The notes under the pieces are model-generated. The model was not told the DNA's origin. It saw only the letters and a list, made by a program, of their open reading frames with translations, and made no database searches. This document shows, piece by piece, positions 9,401 through 18,989 of a stretch of DNA of 64,000 nucleotides. Position 1 is the first letter of the stretch. Each line of letters opens with the position of its first letter. The stretch is from Gigaspora margarita (lineage: Eukaryota; Glomeromycota; Glomeromycetes; Diversisporales; Gigasporaceae): NCBI GenBank assembly GCA_009809945.1, contig WTPW01000082.1:114211-178210 (forward strand), read 5' to 3'. Position numbers and translations under genes: made by a program.

Positions 9401-11625
9401 ATCTTTTAAAAGTGGGTTAAATTTGTTTCTTATTTATTATAAATACTGTACTTGTCTTTTAGTTGATAAAATATATTTATAATTTTTGTTTATCTATTTG
9501 TAAGTTTAAATGTACGCAATTAGAGAATAAGAAATATAAAGTATATAAAGTATATGGAGTAACTCAAAATATAGCTACCAGCGAATATATGATTGTATTT
9601 GAATATAAAAGAAAAAGTAAGAATGGAAAATGCGGAAATTGCAACCGATATAACATTTCACCAGCATGGTGTCAACCATGTGACCCTCAAAGAACAACTC
9701 AAGGATGGACTAGTGGAAATGAAAAACATTGATGATTATATCAAAGAAATTCAAATTAAAACCACTAAATATGATGATGTAATCGAATGGATTCCTTTCA
9801 ATAGATTAGATAACCTTCGAAAAATTGGAGAAGATGGATTCGGTTCAGAATTTTCGGCAATTTTGTTAGATGGTATACGAGTGATTTCAGGTGAAACTAG
9901 CAAATTCGTACAGTCACGCACTCTATCAAGTGGAGTCAATCTTAAGACATTTCTCAGACCCCAGAATTTATTGAATTTTTTAAGAGAAGTGTGTTTAAAA
10001 TTTATTATAATTAACTTTGTTTTTACGTATGTTTATTTAGAAATAAGACTTATAACCCTTATTTATCAATTTACCACGTTTCAAAGTTCATAGATTATAC
10101 ACAGTCAGAAAATAAACAATATAAAATGTATGGAATAACACAAAATACAATTACCGGCGAATATATGATAGTATTTGATAAATTTTTTTCAGAAAGAAAG
10201 ATAAGTTACGGAAAATGTAAAAATTGTGACCGATATAACACTTCATTAGACTGGTGTCAGACATGTGGTCCATGGACAAGCGGAAACATGGATATTGATA
10301 ATTGTATACAAGAATATAAAGACGTAATTGAATGGATTCCTTTTCATAGATTAAATAATATTCAAATTATTGGTAAAGGGGGATTCGGCACAGTATTTTC
10401 AGCAACATGGTTAGATGGTAAAATAAACAAAGCAAATCAACGTACATCTCTTATAGTCGCGCTTAAATCATTGCCTGGATCTCGAAAAAATTTTTTAAGA
10501 GAAGTATGTTAATTATTTATTATGGTCTTATATTAGTATTATCTTTTTTATTAAAATATTTATACATTAATTCTATATTAGTTTGAAAATTACATGAAAC
10601 TTAGGTTAGTAGGTAGTAAACTTGAAGTATATGGACTAACACGGAACGCAGATAATGAATATTTAATGGTATTTCAATATGCAAATATGGGAAATCTTCG
10701 CAATAATCTTATTTCAAACTTTAGAAAATTTAGTTGGAAAAATAAATTAAAGATGCTTGTAGGTGTAACAAAATATTTAAATCAGATTCATATAACTGGA
10801 TATGTTCATGGGGATCTTCATAGTGGCAACATATTATTAAGTCAAGATATTAGTGGAAGCATAATATCTTATATTGCAGATCTAGGTTTATCTAGAAAGA
10901 TAGATGAGTCTGATTCAGAAGGAGTTTATGGAGTATTACCATACGTTGCACCAGAAGTGTTAAACAAACAACCATATACCACAGCATCAGATATCTATAG
11001 TTTTGGCGTTATTATGACTGAAATTTCTACAGGGAAACCACCTTATTATGATATTGATTACGATGTAAATTTGGCTATTAGGATATGTAAGGGATTGCGC
11101 CCAGAATTTGCTAAAGGCATTCCTGAATGCTACATTCAATTAGCAAATCAATGTATGGATGCTAATCCTTCTTGCAGACCAACTGCATCTGACATATATA
11201 ATACGTTAAGCAATTTTTGGTATTATATAACTAGCGCATATGCTGGATATTATAAAGATGGACGAATAATAAAAGAAGCATTCGAATCTGCAGACCTAGC
11301 TATTCCGACATTACTTACAACAATACCAAATTATTTACAAACTAAATTTACAAGTAAACTTATTAGCTTCAAGAATCTTTCTAGCCCTTTTAATTCACTT
11401 GCAAGTAAGCCTCTTAGCTTCCAAATTTTTTCTAATCCACTTAATTCATCATTTTATGGTAAGTAATTATACTTACTCATTGTTTAGTTTTTTTTTCTCA
11501 AAAAAGCATTATGAAGATTTTTTTTATTTTTAGATTCTACTTTGCAAAATTGTTTCATTTCTAATAATGCCGATAATGCAGATGATCAATGTGATGATAA
11601 TAGTGATGATATGATTGTTGATTAA
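5987..11625 (+). CDS. TKL-like protein kinase gene with tandem N-lobe exon array (copy A), exons at listed positions
   Basis: I read this as one gene of about ten exons: 5987-6447, 6572-7057, 7155-7637, 7737-8222, 8355-8828, 8929-9411, 9505-9988, 10087-10503, 10582-11458 and 11534-11625. Introns are 75-132 bp with GT-AG ends. Exons 2-8 are homologous to each other. Their borders are phase 0 (…FLEK|gtag … aag|TTTAAAGATTATATGCAG…), so they can be spliced in any number without a frameshift. The last three exons encode an ordinary kinase: Gly-loop, VALK-type Lys, HGDLHSGN, DLG and APE. Two lesions are visible: a 2-nt insertion in exon 1 near 6203-6215 and an extra A in exon 7 near 9725. The gene may therefore start at exon 2 (ATG 6584) or be expressed only in part; an assembly homopolymer error could explain the second lesion. 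The family is known as expanded kinase-like proteins in Rhizophagus. The single-gene reading is my inference. Confidence 0.7.
6572..7057 (+). CDS. Kinase array unit A2, intact 162-codon exon
   Basis: The acceptor is …TTTTAAAG|TTTAAAGTATATATGCAG. In frame it encodes MQLENKEHKIYGITQNTTT and NEYMIVFDELYSKR (alphaC end, beta4-beta5 and hinge-like), then CENC-x9-CQTC, WTSGNETIDDCIKEFQ, VIEWIPFNKLDNIQ, and a glycine-poor loop 'ISKNGFLATWLDG'. The VNLKTF Lys follows, then LLEFLHM| before GTAGAT. The loop is shortened: the 'LCSIF' residues seen in sister units are absent. An ATG at 6584 is the first start downstream of the broken unit A1. Confidence 0.75.
7155..7637 (+). CDS. Kinase array unit A3, intact 161-codon exon
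   Basis: It has the same modular order: MVLEHKVYGITQNTSTNEYM, CGDC-x9-CQTC, WTSGNEQIDEIIKEFQ, EWIPFNRLDCIQ, ISKNGLNSIILATWLDG, VNLKTL. Near the 3' end the segment RSSKNL is locally duplicated (LRGSKNLRSSKNLRNFL), a small in-frame slippage event. The donor GTAGAT follows codon AAG at 7635-7637. The preceding intron is 97 bp. Confidence 0.75.
7737..8222 (+). CDS. Kinase array unit A4, intact 162-codon exon
   Basis: It begins FQDFMHLEKKKLKVYGITQN directly after a GTATAAG acceptor. CENC-x9-CQTC is complete, followed by a His instead of Asp (CHPQKTT). Next come WTSENETIDDCIQEFQ, IEWIPFSRLSSIK and ISKDGLSSIFLATWLDG, with the Lys kept in VNLKTL. The donor GTACAG at 8223 is weaker than the GTAGRT of its neighbours, so retention of this intron would add only VQ before a stop. 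Confidence 0.72.
8355..8828 (+). CDS. Kinase array unit A5, intact 158-codon exon; Cys ligand lost
   Basis: It encodes MQLENKEHKIYGITQNTTT, then CVYCNRYNTSPAWCQTSDSQ, so the fourth Cys of CxxC-x9-CxxC is a Ser and any four-Cys metal site would be incomplete. WTNGNEKINELIREFQ, EWIPFNRLDNIQ, VNKDGLSSIFLATWLDG and VNLKTL follow. Donor GTAGAT at 8829. The 5' half is nearly identical to unit A2, suggesting recent duplication or conversion between them. Confidence 0.73.
8929..9411 (+). CDS. Kinase array unit A6, intact 161-codon exon, 'SGESTK' type
   Basis: It starts FKDYMQIENKKHKVYGITQN. It has CRNC-x9-CQTC, WTSGNEKLNECIREFQ, EWIPFNKLDSIQ, ISKYGLCSIFFATWLDG and a distinctive tail (DKSGESTKTRKPLHIVDLKT) ending LLNLLK before GTGGGT. 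The tail marks a subfamily. Units B4 and B6 in copy B carry it too, and A6 and B4 are almost identical, while A has only one such unit. Confidence 0.76.
9505..9988 (+). pseudogene. Kinase array unit A7, 1-nt frameshift
   Basis: The sister unit B7 (36141-36620) is open throughout. In A7 an extra A in 'GAAAAACATTG' (about 9721-9728) breaks the frame after WTSGNE. Downstream in the new frame are IDDYIKEIQ, IEWIPFNRLDNL, IGEDGFGSEFSAILLDG, VNLKTF and FLRE|GTGTGT. The loop here is intermediate between the degenerate units and the complete kinase loop. A single-base homopolymer assembly error would restore an intact 161-codon exon. Confidence 0.72.
10087..10503 (+). CDS. Kinase N-lobe exon A8 with complete glycine-rich loop
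   Basis: It encodes MYGITQNTITGEYMIVF, CKNC-x9-CQTC, a shortened linker (GPWTSGNMDIDNCIQEY), then the real kinase start: EWIPFHRLNNIQIIGKGGFG, TVFSATWLDG and the VAIK-like VALKSLPGS, ending FLRE| before GTATGT. This is the only unit with GxGxFG and a conventional VALK. It directly precedes the C-lobe exon, so exons A8 plus 10582-11458 make the complete catalytic domain. Confidence 0.82.
10582..11458 (+). CDS. Kinase C-lobe exon (copy A)
   Basis: The acceptor TATATTAG joins phase 0 to FENYMKLRLVGSKLEVYGLT. Counting from the ATG at 10594, the motifs are: catalytic loop HGDLHSGN at residues 72-79 (Arg of HRD is Gly, common in this fungal family), DLG at 96-98 in place of DFG, APE at 119-121, SDIYSFGV at 132-139, then TGKPPYYDIDYD, GLRPEFAKG and CMDANPSCRPT. 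Catalytic Asp, Asn and the metal-binding Asp are present, so activity is possible but unproven. The exon ends in a G before GTAAGT (phase 1). Confidence 0.87.
11534..11625 (+). CDS. C-terminal acidic exon of the copy A kinase gene
   Basis: A 75-bp intron (GTAAGT … TTTTTAG) leads to a 92-nt exon. In frame it encodes DSTLQNCFISNNADNADDQC and an Asp-rich end, with the stop TAA at 11623-11625. The same short acidic tail is present in copy B. Without this splice the protein would end Gly-Lys at 11466. Confidence 0.82.
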
Positions 11626-13398
11626 ACCGAACTTTTGATTACTTTTGTTATTAATAATAAAACTTCAATTTAATTTGACTTCATTTTATTTTGTCCATTG
11701 CTTGAAAGATTTTATATTAACTGCTTGTTTAAAATTTAATAGTTTAATATGATTCAGAATTCAATCAATAAAAAAATAAATGACTAACATTAATTGAAAT
11801 TTATAAATCGTATTATATTTAGATTATTTGATCATTGCAACCGTTCATCTTCAAAAACTTGGCGATATAAATTTTAAAATTCATCATACTATGAAGATTT
11901 GATAATAAATACAAAATATAGCTGAATTGCATAATTATAGGATCTTTTTGCATTTATCAAATGAAAAAGTAATGGCAACCTTATTTAATAAAGTTAATAT
12001 TGTTAAGTCAATGTATTTCTAACAACTTGCTATTCAGTGATCAGATATTCTAGATATTTAAAATTTGTTTCCAGTCATATTCATCAATTTGGTTAGATAG
12101 TAAATGAATAGTTGAAGATGACATTAGTTTTAGGTTATGTATCATGTCATAAAAATCCTGTGAAGTTGCTTTTAAAACATTGCCAGGCTCTTAAAAAGTT
12201 CTTTCAAGTTTTTAAATGAGGTAAGTAGATATTATTTGCTTATTGTATTTTTGTAATAATTCATGAATTTACATTATAATATTTAAGGTACCAAGTTTAT
12301 TATTTTGATAATTTTTGTATGAAAGCTATATGTACTTTCATATTTGAGAGTGCATTATTTTGGTTGTAAATAGCTTATTTTGAGTCAAATGCAATGTTTC
12401 AAAATGTAGAAATTTTGAAACATGCCCATGGTTTTATTATACACAAATAAAGTAATTATGAACCTATGGAATATAATCTTATAAAATTTACACATTTTTT
12501 CTCTTAAGTTTAAAATCATATACAATGTAGATTAGAAGGTAGTGCACTTGAAGTATTGATAGACTCAGAATATAGAGACTCAATATATAATGGTATATCA
12601 ATATGCCAATAGAGAAAATCTTCATAGTCTTTTAGCTAAAAATTTTAGTAAACATGTGTGGAAAAATTTTTTATAATTTTTTTTTTTTTTAGATTTTATA
12701 ACTAAGACCTTGCTTTTTATTCATAATGACTTTAAATTATTACATGTAAAACAATGAAACAAAAACAATATACAGCTTTAAAGAAGAAAAAAACTCAGAC
12801 TGCACTATAGTCTTCTGTTGTTCTGTAGATTTTTATTCATGGGCTAAAGTTAGCTAGAGAGAACCCTTAGGTAGACCCAGATATTAAGAATAAAAATTGT
12901 TAATATCATAGAGTCCTATCTACTAATAGTGGCCAAGTTCTGGTAATATTAAACCAAAATAAGTAATCTTAGGACCTGATTACTTTATTATAAGTGTTCT
13001 AGAATCTTCTTCCAGTGGTTTATTCCAAGGACCTTGAAAGTTATTCCATGTTATTTGTTTCCAAACAACTCATGACAATCATATTCAATATAGTAGGTGC
13101 CTTCCTGATTTGGTTAGTGTAAACACTATTGATCTTTTGGAGGGTGTATGCCAAATAGTCCACTTTTGAAAATTCTTTAAGAAATAAAGACACCAATTAG
13201 TTACTACTTGAACAAAGGAGAGTAGGTCTTTTCATGTAGTTCAAATTCAATGAAGCCACCCATTACTTCTTTCCAGTGAGTGATAAACTCTGAACTTGTA
13301 GGCAGGTAGTCTATGAACTTTACCTCTAAATGACAAGTGCCATTTCCTGTTTGGTGAGTGATAAACTCTGAAGCTACTAGCAGATACTCAATTAAATA

Positions 13399-14390
13399 CA
13401 GTCAGACCTCCCTATAGTCACACCCCATATAGTCACACCTCTATTTAAGCACCTGATTTTGTGCGACGGACTCCAACATAGTAAAAAAACCTCATTATAG
13501 TCACAAATCGCTTATAATCACTATCAACATGAAAATTTGAATTTTTAACAATTTTATTAATAAAAAACCCTCATTATAGTCACCAATTTTTAATTAAATA
13601 TGGATTATATAATCTGATTGGCCAATTTTCATATTCACGTATATTTAAAATTATCTATTAATTGATAATCCGCCTGTCAACTGGAGAGTGATCCTATAGG
13701 CGAAATGTGGAGTGCTTCCATCTAAACGTTTTTTCCTTACTAAGTTAACGATACATGTCCACTAATTGAAAGTTGTAGCGCTCGTCGAAACGCATCTAAC
13801 GGTGGTTAGATCATCCAAATCAGCCCAGTGGATGGCGAGTTATCGTTGAAAAACGATTGGCCGACTATATAAAAATCCGTGACGGAGATTATATATGAAA
13901 ATCACTATAGGCGAAATGTGGATTGCTTCCATCTAAAACTTTTTTTCTTACTAAGTTAACGATACATGCCCACTAATTGAAAGTTGTAGAGCTCGTTGAG
14001 ACGCATCTAAGTGGTTAGATCATCCAAATCGACCCAGTGGATGGTGAGATAACGTCGAAAAACGATTGGCCGACTATATAAAATCTCTTATATAAACAAA
14101 TATTGTTTACATAGAGAGTATATAGTCGGCCAATAGTTTTTCGACGATTTCTCGCCATCCACCGGGCCAATTTGGATGATCTAACCACCGTTAGATGCGT
14201 CTCGACGAGCTCTACAACTTTCAATTAGTGGGCATGTATCGTTAACTTAGTAAGAAAAAAGTTTTAGATGGAAGCATGCCACATTTCGCCTATAGATGAC
14301 CATAATGAGGTATTTTATTTATAGTCACACCTCTTTACAATCACCAAAATAGGGTGCGACGGACTTGGTGATTATAGAGAGGGACGACTG
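13399..14390. mobile_element. pogo/Fot1-type (Tc1/mariner) non-autonomous element, 992 bp
   Basis: The left end is CAGTCAGACCTCCCTATAGT; the right end, reverse-complemented, is CAGTCGTCCCTCTCTATAAT. Both ends are flanked by TA (13397-13398 and 14391-14392). A second shared inner motif 'TGCGACGGACT' lies near both ends. It has no transposase frame. It contains a nested foldback. Confidence 0.85.
13694..14295. repeat. Three-armed foldback nested in the pogo-like element
   Basis: The block beginning CTATAGGCGAAATGTGG and ending near GGCCGACTATATA occurs directly at 13694 and 13905 and inverted at about 14115-14295. The last two form a long hairpin with ~185-bp arms around a ~35-bp spacer. No protein is encoded; short open frames inside are by-products of the palindrome. 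Confidence 0.85.
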
Positions 14391-15261
14391 TATATTCCTA
14401 AATAATAGCTGTCTGCTGCTTTATGTGTTTTCCTAGGTTTTCTACTATTTTTATTGTAGCTTCACTTTAGAATTTCCGTGTGTATGTTGGTACCAGTTAT
14501 TAGTTGTAAGAGTTACAGAAGATCTTATGATATGATTTCTGTGCAAAAAAAAATCAACATAACTTGCAGACATATATCATGATTTATCTGAAATTCACAA
14601 AGCAGAACATATTCATAATGACTTTTACAGTAGTAACTTTTTCTGAATCAAAATAGTAATGGAAATATAAAATCATACATTTTGGATCTGGGGTTATCCA
14701 GACAAAAAAGTGAGGTTAGTGTAATGCCATAGAAATTTTAAAAGGTAGCAACATATACAAAAGGCAAATATTTTGGTCTAATTATAATTATAACAGAAAT
14801 AACTACTGGAGAAAGGCCTTATGATAATCATAAGCATGATTTTGATCCTGTATTAAAAATTTGCAATAGATTATGTTCAGAATCTGCTAAAGGAACCCTA
14901 ATTATTATATTGAATTGGCTAAACAATACACTCCACAAAATCAGCATAATGCTAAATATAACATTCAGAAATTAATCAATGAAAACCAATTTTGGAATCA
15001 GAAAATTTTGCAAACAAAGAAGAGCCTGATATAAAAAAGTAATTTATTGATGATGATAGTATAATCAAAAAATATCTCTAAATTCTTTATCAAAGGATCC
15101 ATATGAGTATAGTAGCAAACCAATTAATTTAAAATAATAACAAAAACTAATAGAGGTACCAACAGAACTAAAATTACTTGCATTGCTTATATGTTTATTA
15201 CTTTAGAATAAAGTATAATATTAATTTATTGTTTATTTTATTTTAGATTGTTTGAAATTAG

Positions 15262-15456
15262 TTCTTTAGTTAACATCACACCCAGTTGAAGTCTCACCCA
15301 AAAAATGATCAACCAATCAAAATGCTGAATAGCTCTCACTGATTATTTGATTTACATTGGCCAATAAAATTTGCCCATATATTTTATTTTTATATGTTCA
15401 TTTCATCATATTTCTCCCCTTTCAGAGAGTCCTAGAAAGTGATGTTAACCGAAGAA
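15262..15456. mobile_element. Short MITE with 18-bp imperfect TIR
   Basis: The left TTCTTTAGTTAACATCAC pairs with the right GTGATGTTAACCGAAGAA. The inside contains 'ACCAATCAAAATG', a motif frequent in other repeats here. The target-site duplication is not clear. Confidence 0.55.
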
Positions 15457-15734
15457 TCAACTGCAAGTGCCATATTCAGGTTGGATTGTTCACACCTGTA
15501 ATTTTGACCAATCAAAATTAAGATCAGGTGTAACAAAACAATGTGGTAAAAGTAATGTATAAAACTAAAACTATATTATAGTTAGATTAGAGTTAATAAT
15601 GCTTAACAAAACTATTTACACACTGACAAAATGGTTTCATATATGGTTTTGTCTGATAAATTATTTACTCATTTATTCAATCAAATATCTAAATAAGTGA
15701 CAAGTAGATCATTTGACTATATTTAAAGTTGTTT

Positions 15735-16165
15735 TGTTCTAGATCTGGCCAAATGATCTGCAAATTTGAACAGAATTATTAACAATTTGGTTTGATATAA
15801 GCATATCAATAATTGATTGTAGTGGCAATTGAACTCAATTAATTATTACAGTTTGCAAAAATATGTTAATTTGCTAATCAAAAAAAATCAATAGTTTCTT
15901 ATTCTGATTTTTGACAGTTTTTTAGTCTTCTAATTTGCATATTCATCATTTTGTAATATATTGAACTATAATTTATTGATTCAACCTTTCCTAGTTTTGG
16001 TGCAATATAGGGCCTTTTCAATGAAAATAACCTATATTGTGATTTGTAATATTCTGTTACACAAAAACCCATCACATACAATTTTGTCAAAACTGCAGAT
16101 CATTCAACCAGAATAAATTGTTTGTATAATTCTGACCAAATGATCTGCAAATTTGGCTGGAATTA
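15735..16165. repeat. Direct repeat pair around CCAAATGATCTGCAAATTTG
   Basis: CCAAATGATCTGCAAATTTG followed by a GAATTAT-AAC sequence occurs at about 15748 and again at about 16136. The intervening sequence is AT-rich with no gene. The pair could be remnants of subterminal repeats of an old element. Confidence 0.5.
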
Positions 16166-16251
16166 TGAACAAGATATTTCTCTAAATCACCACCTAAAAA
16201 TTTTAGATCATGTGGTATACATTAATTTATATACTCATTGTTGTTTTATTT

Positions 16252-16902
16252 AGCATTTGTAGTCAACCATAATTTATCGACTTGACTAAGTTAAAATTTA
16301 AAAATCAGCTTAGCCAGCTAAGTCAAAGTCGATCACCCTAATTGTGCTTCAGAAGTTATCAGAGATTTTCTCATATTTTTTTTCAATATTGCTCATATTT
16401 TATGTTCATGACTTTCTTTTCAGATCTAACTATCATACAATTTCTATTTTAAAAATTTTTTGTAATTCTATAATTCTATATATACCAATCACTTTTTTAT
16501 TAAAGGGGGTAATCTAAATCACCAAATTGGTTTGATCTAAATTTAAGTGGTTACTGTAATTTTTACAGCTGATATAAAAATTAGTGGAACACTTGAAAAT
16601 TTTGCGTGATTCCCAAAACCTCTTGGTTTTGTCTTATGAATCATATAACTCTTTAGAAATCTTATCATTATTTTCAGATCGATGTTCTGAAGACAGTAAT
16701 ATGATTTCTGAAAAGTTAGATGGTTCATAAGATGAATCTAAAAGGTTTCAGGAATCAAGCAAAATTTTAAGTGTCCCACTAATTTTCAAATCAGATATAA
16801 TATAATCTAACATAAAATCGACTAAGTCAATTTTTGAAAAATTGGCTAACTAAGCTGGCTAAGTTAATAAAATTGACTAATGCAAAATCGACTACAAACA
16901 CT
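16252..16902. mobile_element. hAT-like MITE with long imperfect TIRs
   Basis: The left AGCATTTGTAGTC pairs with the right GACTACAAACACT. Inverted similarity continues inward through 'CTTAGCCAGCTAAGTC'. Flanking 8-mers TTTTATTT and TTATATTT agree at 7 of 8 positions, consistent with an aged hAT duplication. No coding frame is present. Confidence 0.55.
16569..16794. mobile_element. Foldback MITE nested in the 16252-16902 element
   Basis: The left arm begins CTGATATAAAAATTAGTGG; the right arm reverse-complements to CTGATTTGAAAATTAGTGG. The arms match imperfectly for about 65 bp (through 'ACACTT-AAAATTTTGC-TGATTCC'). It sits inside the larger element and is therefore the younger insertion. Confidence 0.65.
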
Positions 16903-17214
16903 AGTTATATTTATCATTATTGCTCACTTATATCAATAAAAAAGGTTTATTTAAAAGCTAATCATATTATTAATCATGCAAAGCATATGATCTGAAAAAT
17001 TTTTGAGTGGAAAGATAATTTCTCTATTTATCAGATGATATAGATACACTGATATGAATTTTAAGCAATTATTATTTATTTATTAGCCAGAATATTAAGA
17101 ATTTGGTATCAATATAATCTTGACTAGTCAGTCAAACCACTCTGACTGACTAATATCGGTCATGTCATTAACTGGTAATGACTGGTCATAACCTGTACCT
17201 ATACCTAGCCGCAC

Positions 17215-17570
17215 TATAACATGGACCGAACTCATTACTTATAAGAAAATGATGCCATATGAAATGAGTTGAATGCGCCACACCATTGCATGGGCTCAAC
17301 TCATAAAAATCGATATAAATGTGTTATGTGTAATAAGTTAAATGCGCCACTTATAAAAGAAAATGTTGTATGAATTGAATGCACTACACCATTAGCATAG
17401 TTCAAATTTGTGTGTAATGAGTTGAATGTGCTGCACATAGTATGGGCCTGAACTCATAAAAGGTAATGAAATGTTATTATATATAATGTGCTACACTATG
17501 CATGGGCTCGAACTCGCTGCCTTATTAGAAGTAAAATGTGCCACACCATAGCATGAGCCCATACTTTCGA
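17215..17570. repeat. Degenerate ~85-bp minisatellite
   Basis: About four imperfect repeats of 'AATGAGTTGAATGCGCCACACC' plus 'GCATGGGCTCGAACTCATAAAA'. It is noncoding. The CpG-containing unit stands out from its AT-rich surroundings. Confidence 0.65.
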
Positions 17571-17784
17571 TCCTTATTTAGCCCTCATTACATGAACTAT
17601 ATACGTGAGTATAAAATTATTACTGAGCACAATATGCTATAACAAAAGAGAAAATAAATGAAGTGAAGCACTACTCCCATCATGTATCTTCATATAATTC
17701 TGATAAGAGATTCAATCAAGAATAAACTTGTAATTTCTGGAGCATAAAAAATGTCATTATTACTACATATTACAAATATAAATT

Positions 17785-18330
17785 TTTTTTTTTTTTTTTT
17801 TTTTTTTTGGTGTTAAGGTGAGGTTTTGCCTTTATCTTTATTAATAAAATGTGTGAGATTCCTCATGGGGTTTCTCAAATTACAATTATTAATTATACAA
17901 GAATTAAGACTCAGACTATAGGTAGAAAAATTCTAACTAATTTATCTGCAACCTAAACCTACTAGAGTGGTTAAAACTCACCTAGATTTGAATATGAAGA
18001 ATAGAGTTAGTTGGGAAGCTATATTTTATCCAGTTGTATGACCAGATTTCTATTTTTCTGAGTGCTAAGCCCAAAGGTGAACATGTGCTATTATTATTTT
18101 CATGTTGTTGATCTGGTAAGCCACAAATGCAACTATAAGTATATAAGGCTCTGTTGTAACGAGAGGTATATAGAGGTTTGGTAGATATAGTATGGGATTG
18201 GGGTAAAGCTTGTGTAGATTTCCAATGTGCTAAATTTATGCAGTATGGTTTCCATAATTGTTCATAGATCCTTTGTGAAATAAGTAAGAGGAGCTTGATA
18301 ATAGTATTGGTTGCATTTTTGTAAGAAGTA
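17785..18330 (-). mobile_element. 5'-truncated LINE fragment with target-site duplication
   Basis: A T-run of about 25 at 17785-17808 is the poly(A) tail read on the plus strand. The fragment is bracketed by ACAAATATAAATT at 17772-17784 and 18331-18343. On the minus strand part of a zinc-finger-like C-terminus is legible ('CICGLPDQQHENNNSTC … LALRKIEIWSYNW'), as at the end of many LINE ORF2 proteins. It is not obviously the same family as the large LINE at 21114. Confidence 0.75.
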
Positions 18331-18715
18331 ACAAATATAAATTAGTATCAATTAATTCAATATATGAGTATAAAATATAAATAAGGCATTTATCTATTAG
18401 TAAATTTCTTTTGTCTCAATTTACTAAATTATTGTAAATTATCATTATTATCAAACACATTACAAATTGGGATGCCCATCACATTGGGGTGGTCAATCAT
18501 CTAATAGAATTAAACAAAAGTCTAGTCTAATTTATTTTTATAATGATAGATTTTTTATTAAAATATTATTATGCAATTTTCATATTAAAAATTAGTAAAA
18601 TGTTTTTGATTATATATCACTTAATATATTTTTTTCTCAAATTTAAAGTCTTTCAATCTTCGCTGTATTATTAACTAATTTATGTCTTCAAAAATTTACA
18701 TATATATCAAAAAAA

Positions 18716-18812
18716 TTAAATTTCAATTAAAGTATACATTTCAAATTGACACATATGTATATGGTGCATATGTCAATTTGAAATTTATACTTTGTTGAAA
18801 TTTTAATATATG
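18716..18812. repeat. Near-perfect hairpin
   Basis: AAGTATACATTTCAAATTGA…CACATATG and its inverse CATATG…TCAATTTGAAATTTATACTT surround an 8-base centre, giving a stem of about 40 bp. It lies just inside the left arm of the long-TIR element. Confidence 0.7.
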
Positions 18813-18989
18813 TATGCACTTTACAGAACCTAGTACTTTTTATTAGATGGATTTAAAATAGTTTAAAATGATATTAAAGTTATTAATATTATATTTTTTA
18901 TAATTAAAAGGTTATTTTAAGATTAAATATCTAAATTAATAAAAACTTTATGGTTTAATAATTATAAATTATTATAAGATAATTATATA

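Larger units (their letters stand above)
1..12075 (+). repeat. Segmental duplication, copy A
   Basis: The opening bases (ATATAATATTTCTTTTGTAA) reappear at 27083, and the match runs in the same order through flank, dead kinase unit, kinase array and 3' flank. It ends near 12075, where copy B diverges near 38730. Copy A differs from B by a 2.2-kb insertion (about 445-2685) and by lacking B's solo LTR and hAT insertions. The left limit may lie outside the window. The noncoding flanks 1-442, 2686-4040 and 4471-5966 hold nothing I recognise beyond this duplication. Confidence 0.9.
12068..15010 (+). pseudogene. Second kinase, decayed and split by a transposon
   Basis: Recognisable pieces occur in kinase order. 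At 12068-12220 there is 'SSIWLDS … CEVAFKTLPGS' with a GTAAGT donor. At 12515-12675 there is a beta4-beta5 piece ('CRLEGSALEV … YNGISICQ'). At 14571-15010 there are C-lobe traces ('DIYHDLSEIHKAEHIHND', then 'ITEITTGERPYDNHKHDFDP … KICNRLCSESAKGT'). All frames carry several stops and shifts. The interval 12680-14560 contains the pogo-like element and anonymous AT-rich DNA with a ~75-bp direct repeat (13278/13353). Copy B lacks this gene beyond its breakpoint. Confidence 0.7.

Noticed and set aside
14015-14224. A small minus-strand frame
   Set aside because: It lies across the arms of a foldback; it is a by-product of the palindrome.
15485-15535. Small palindrome around ACACCTG…CAGGTGT
   Set aside because: Too short and isolated to call an element; it has no duplication and no second copy in the window.
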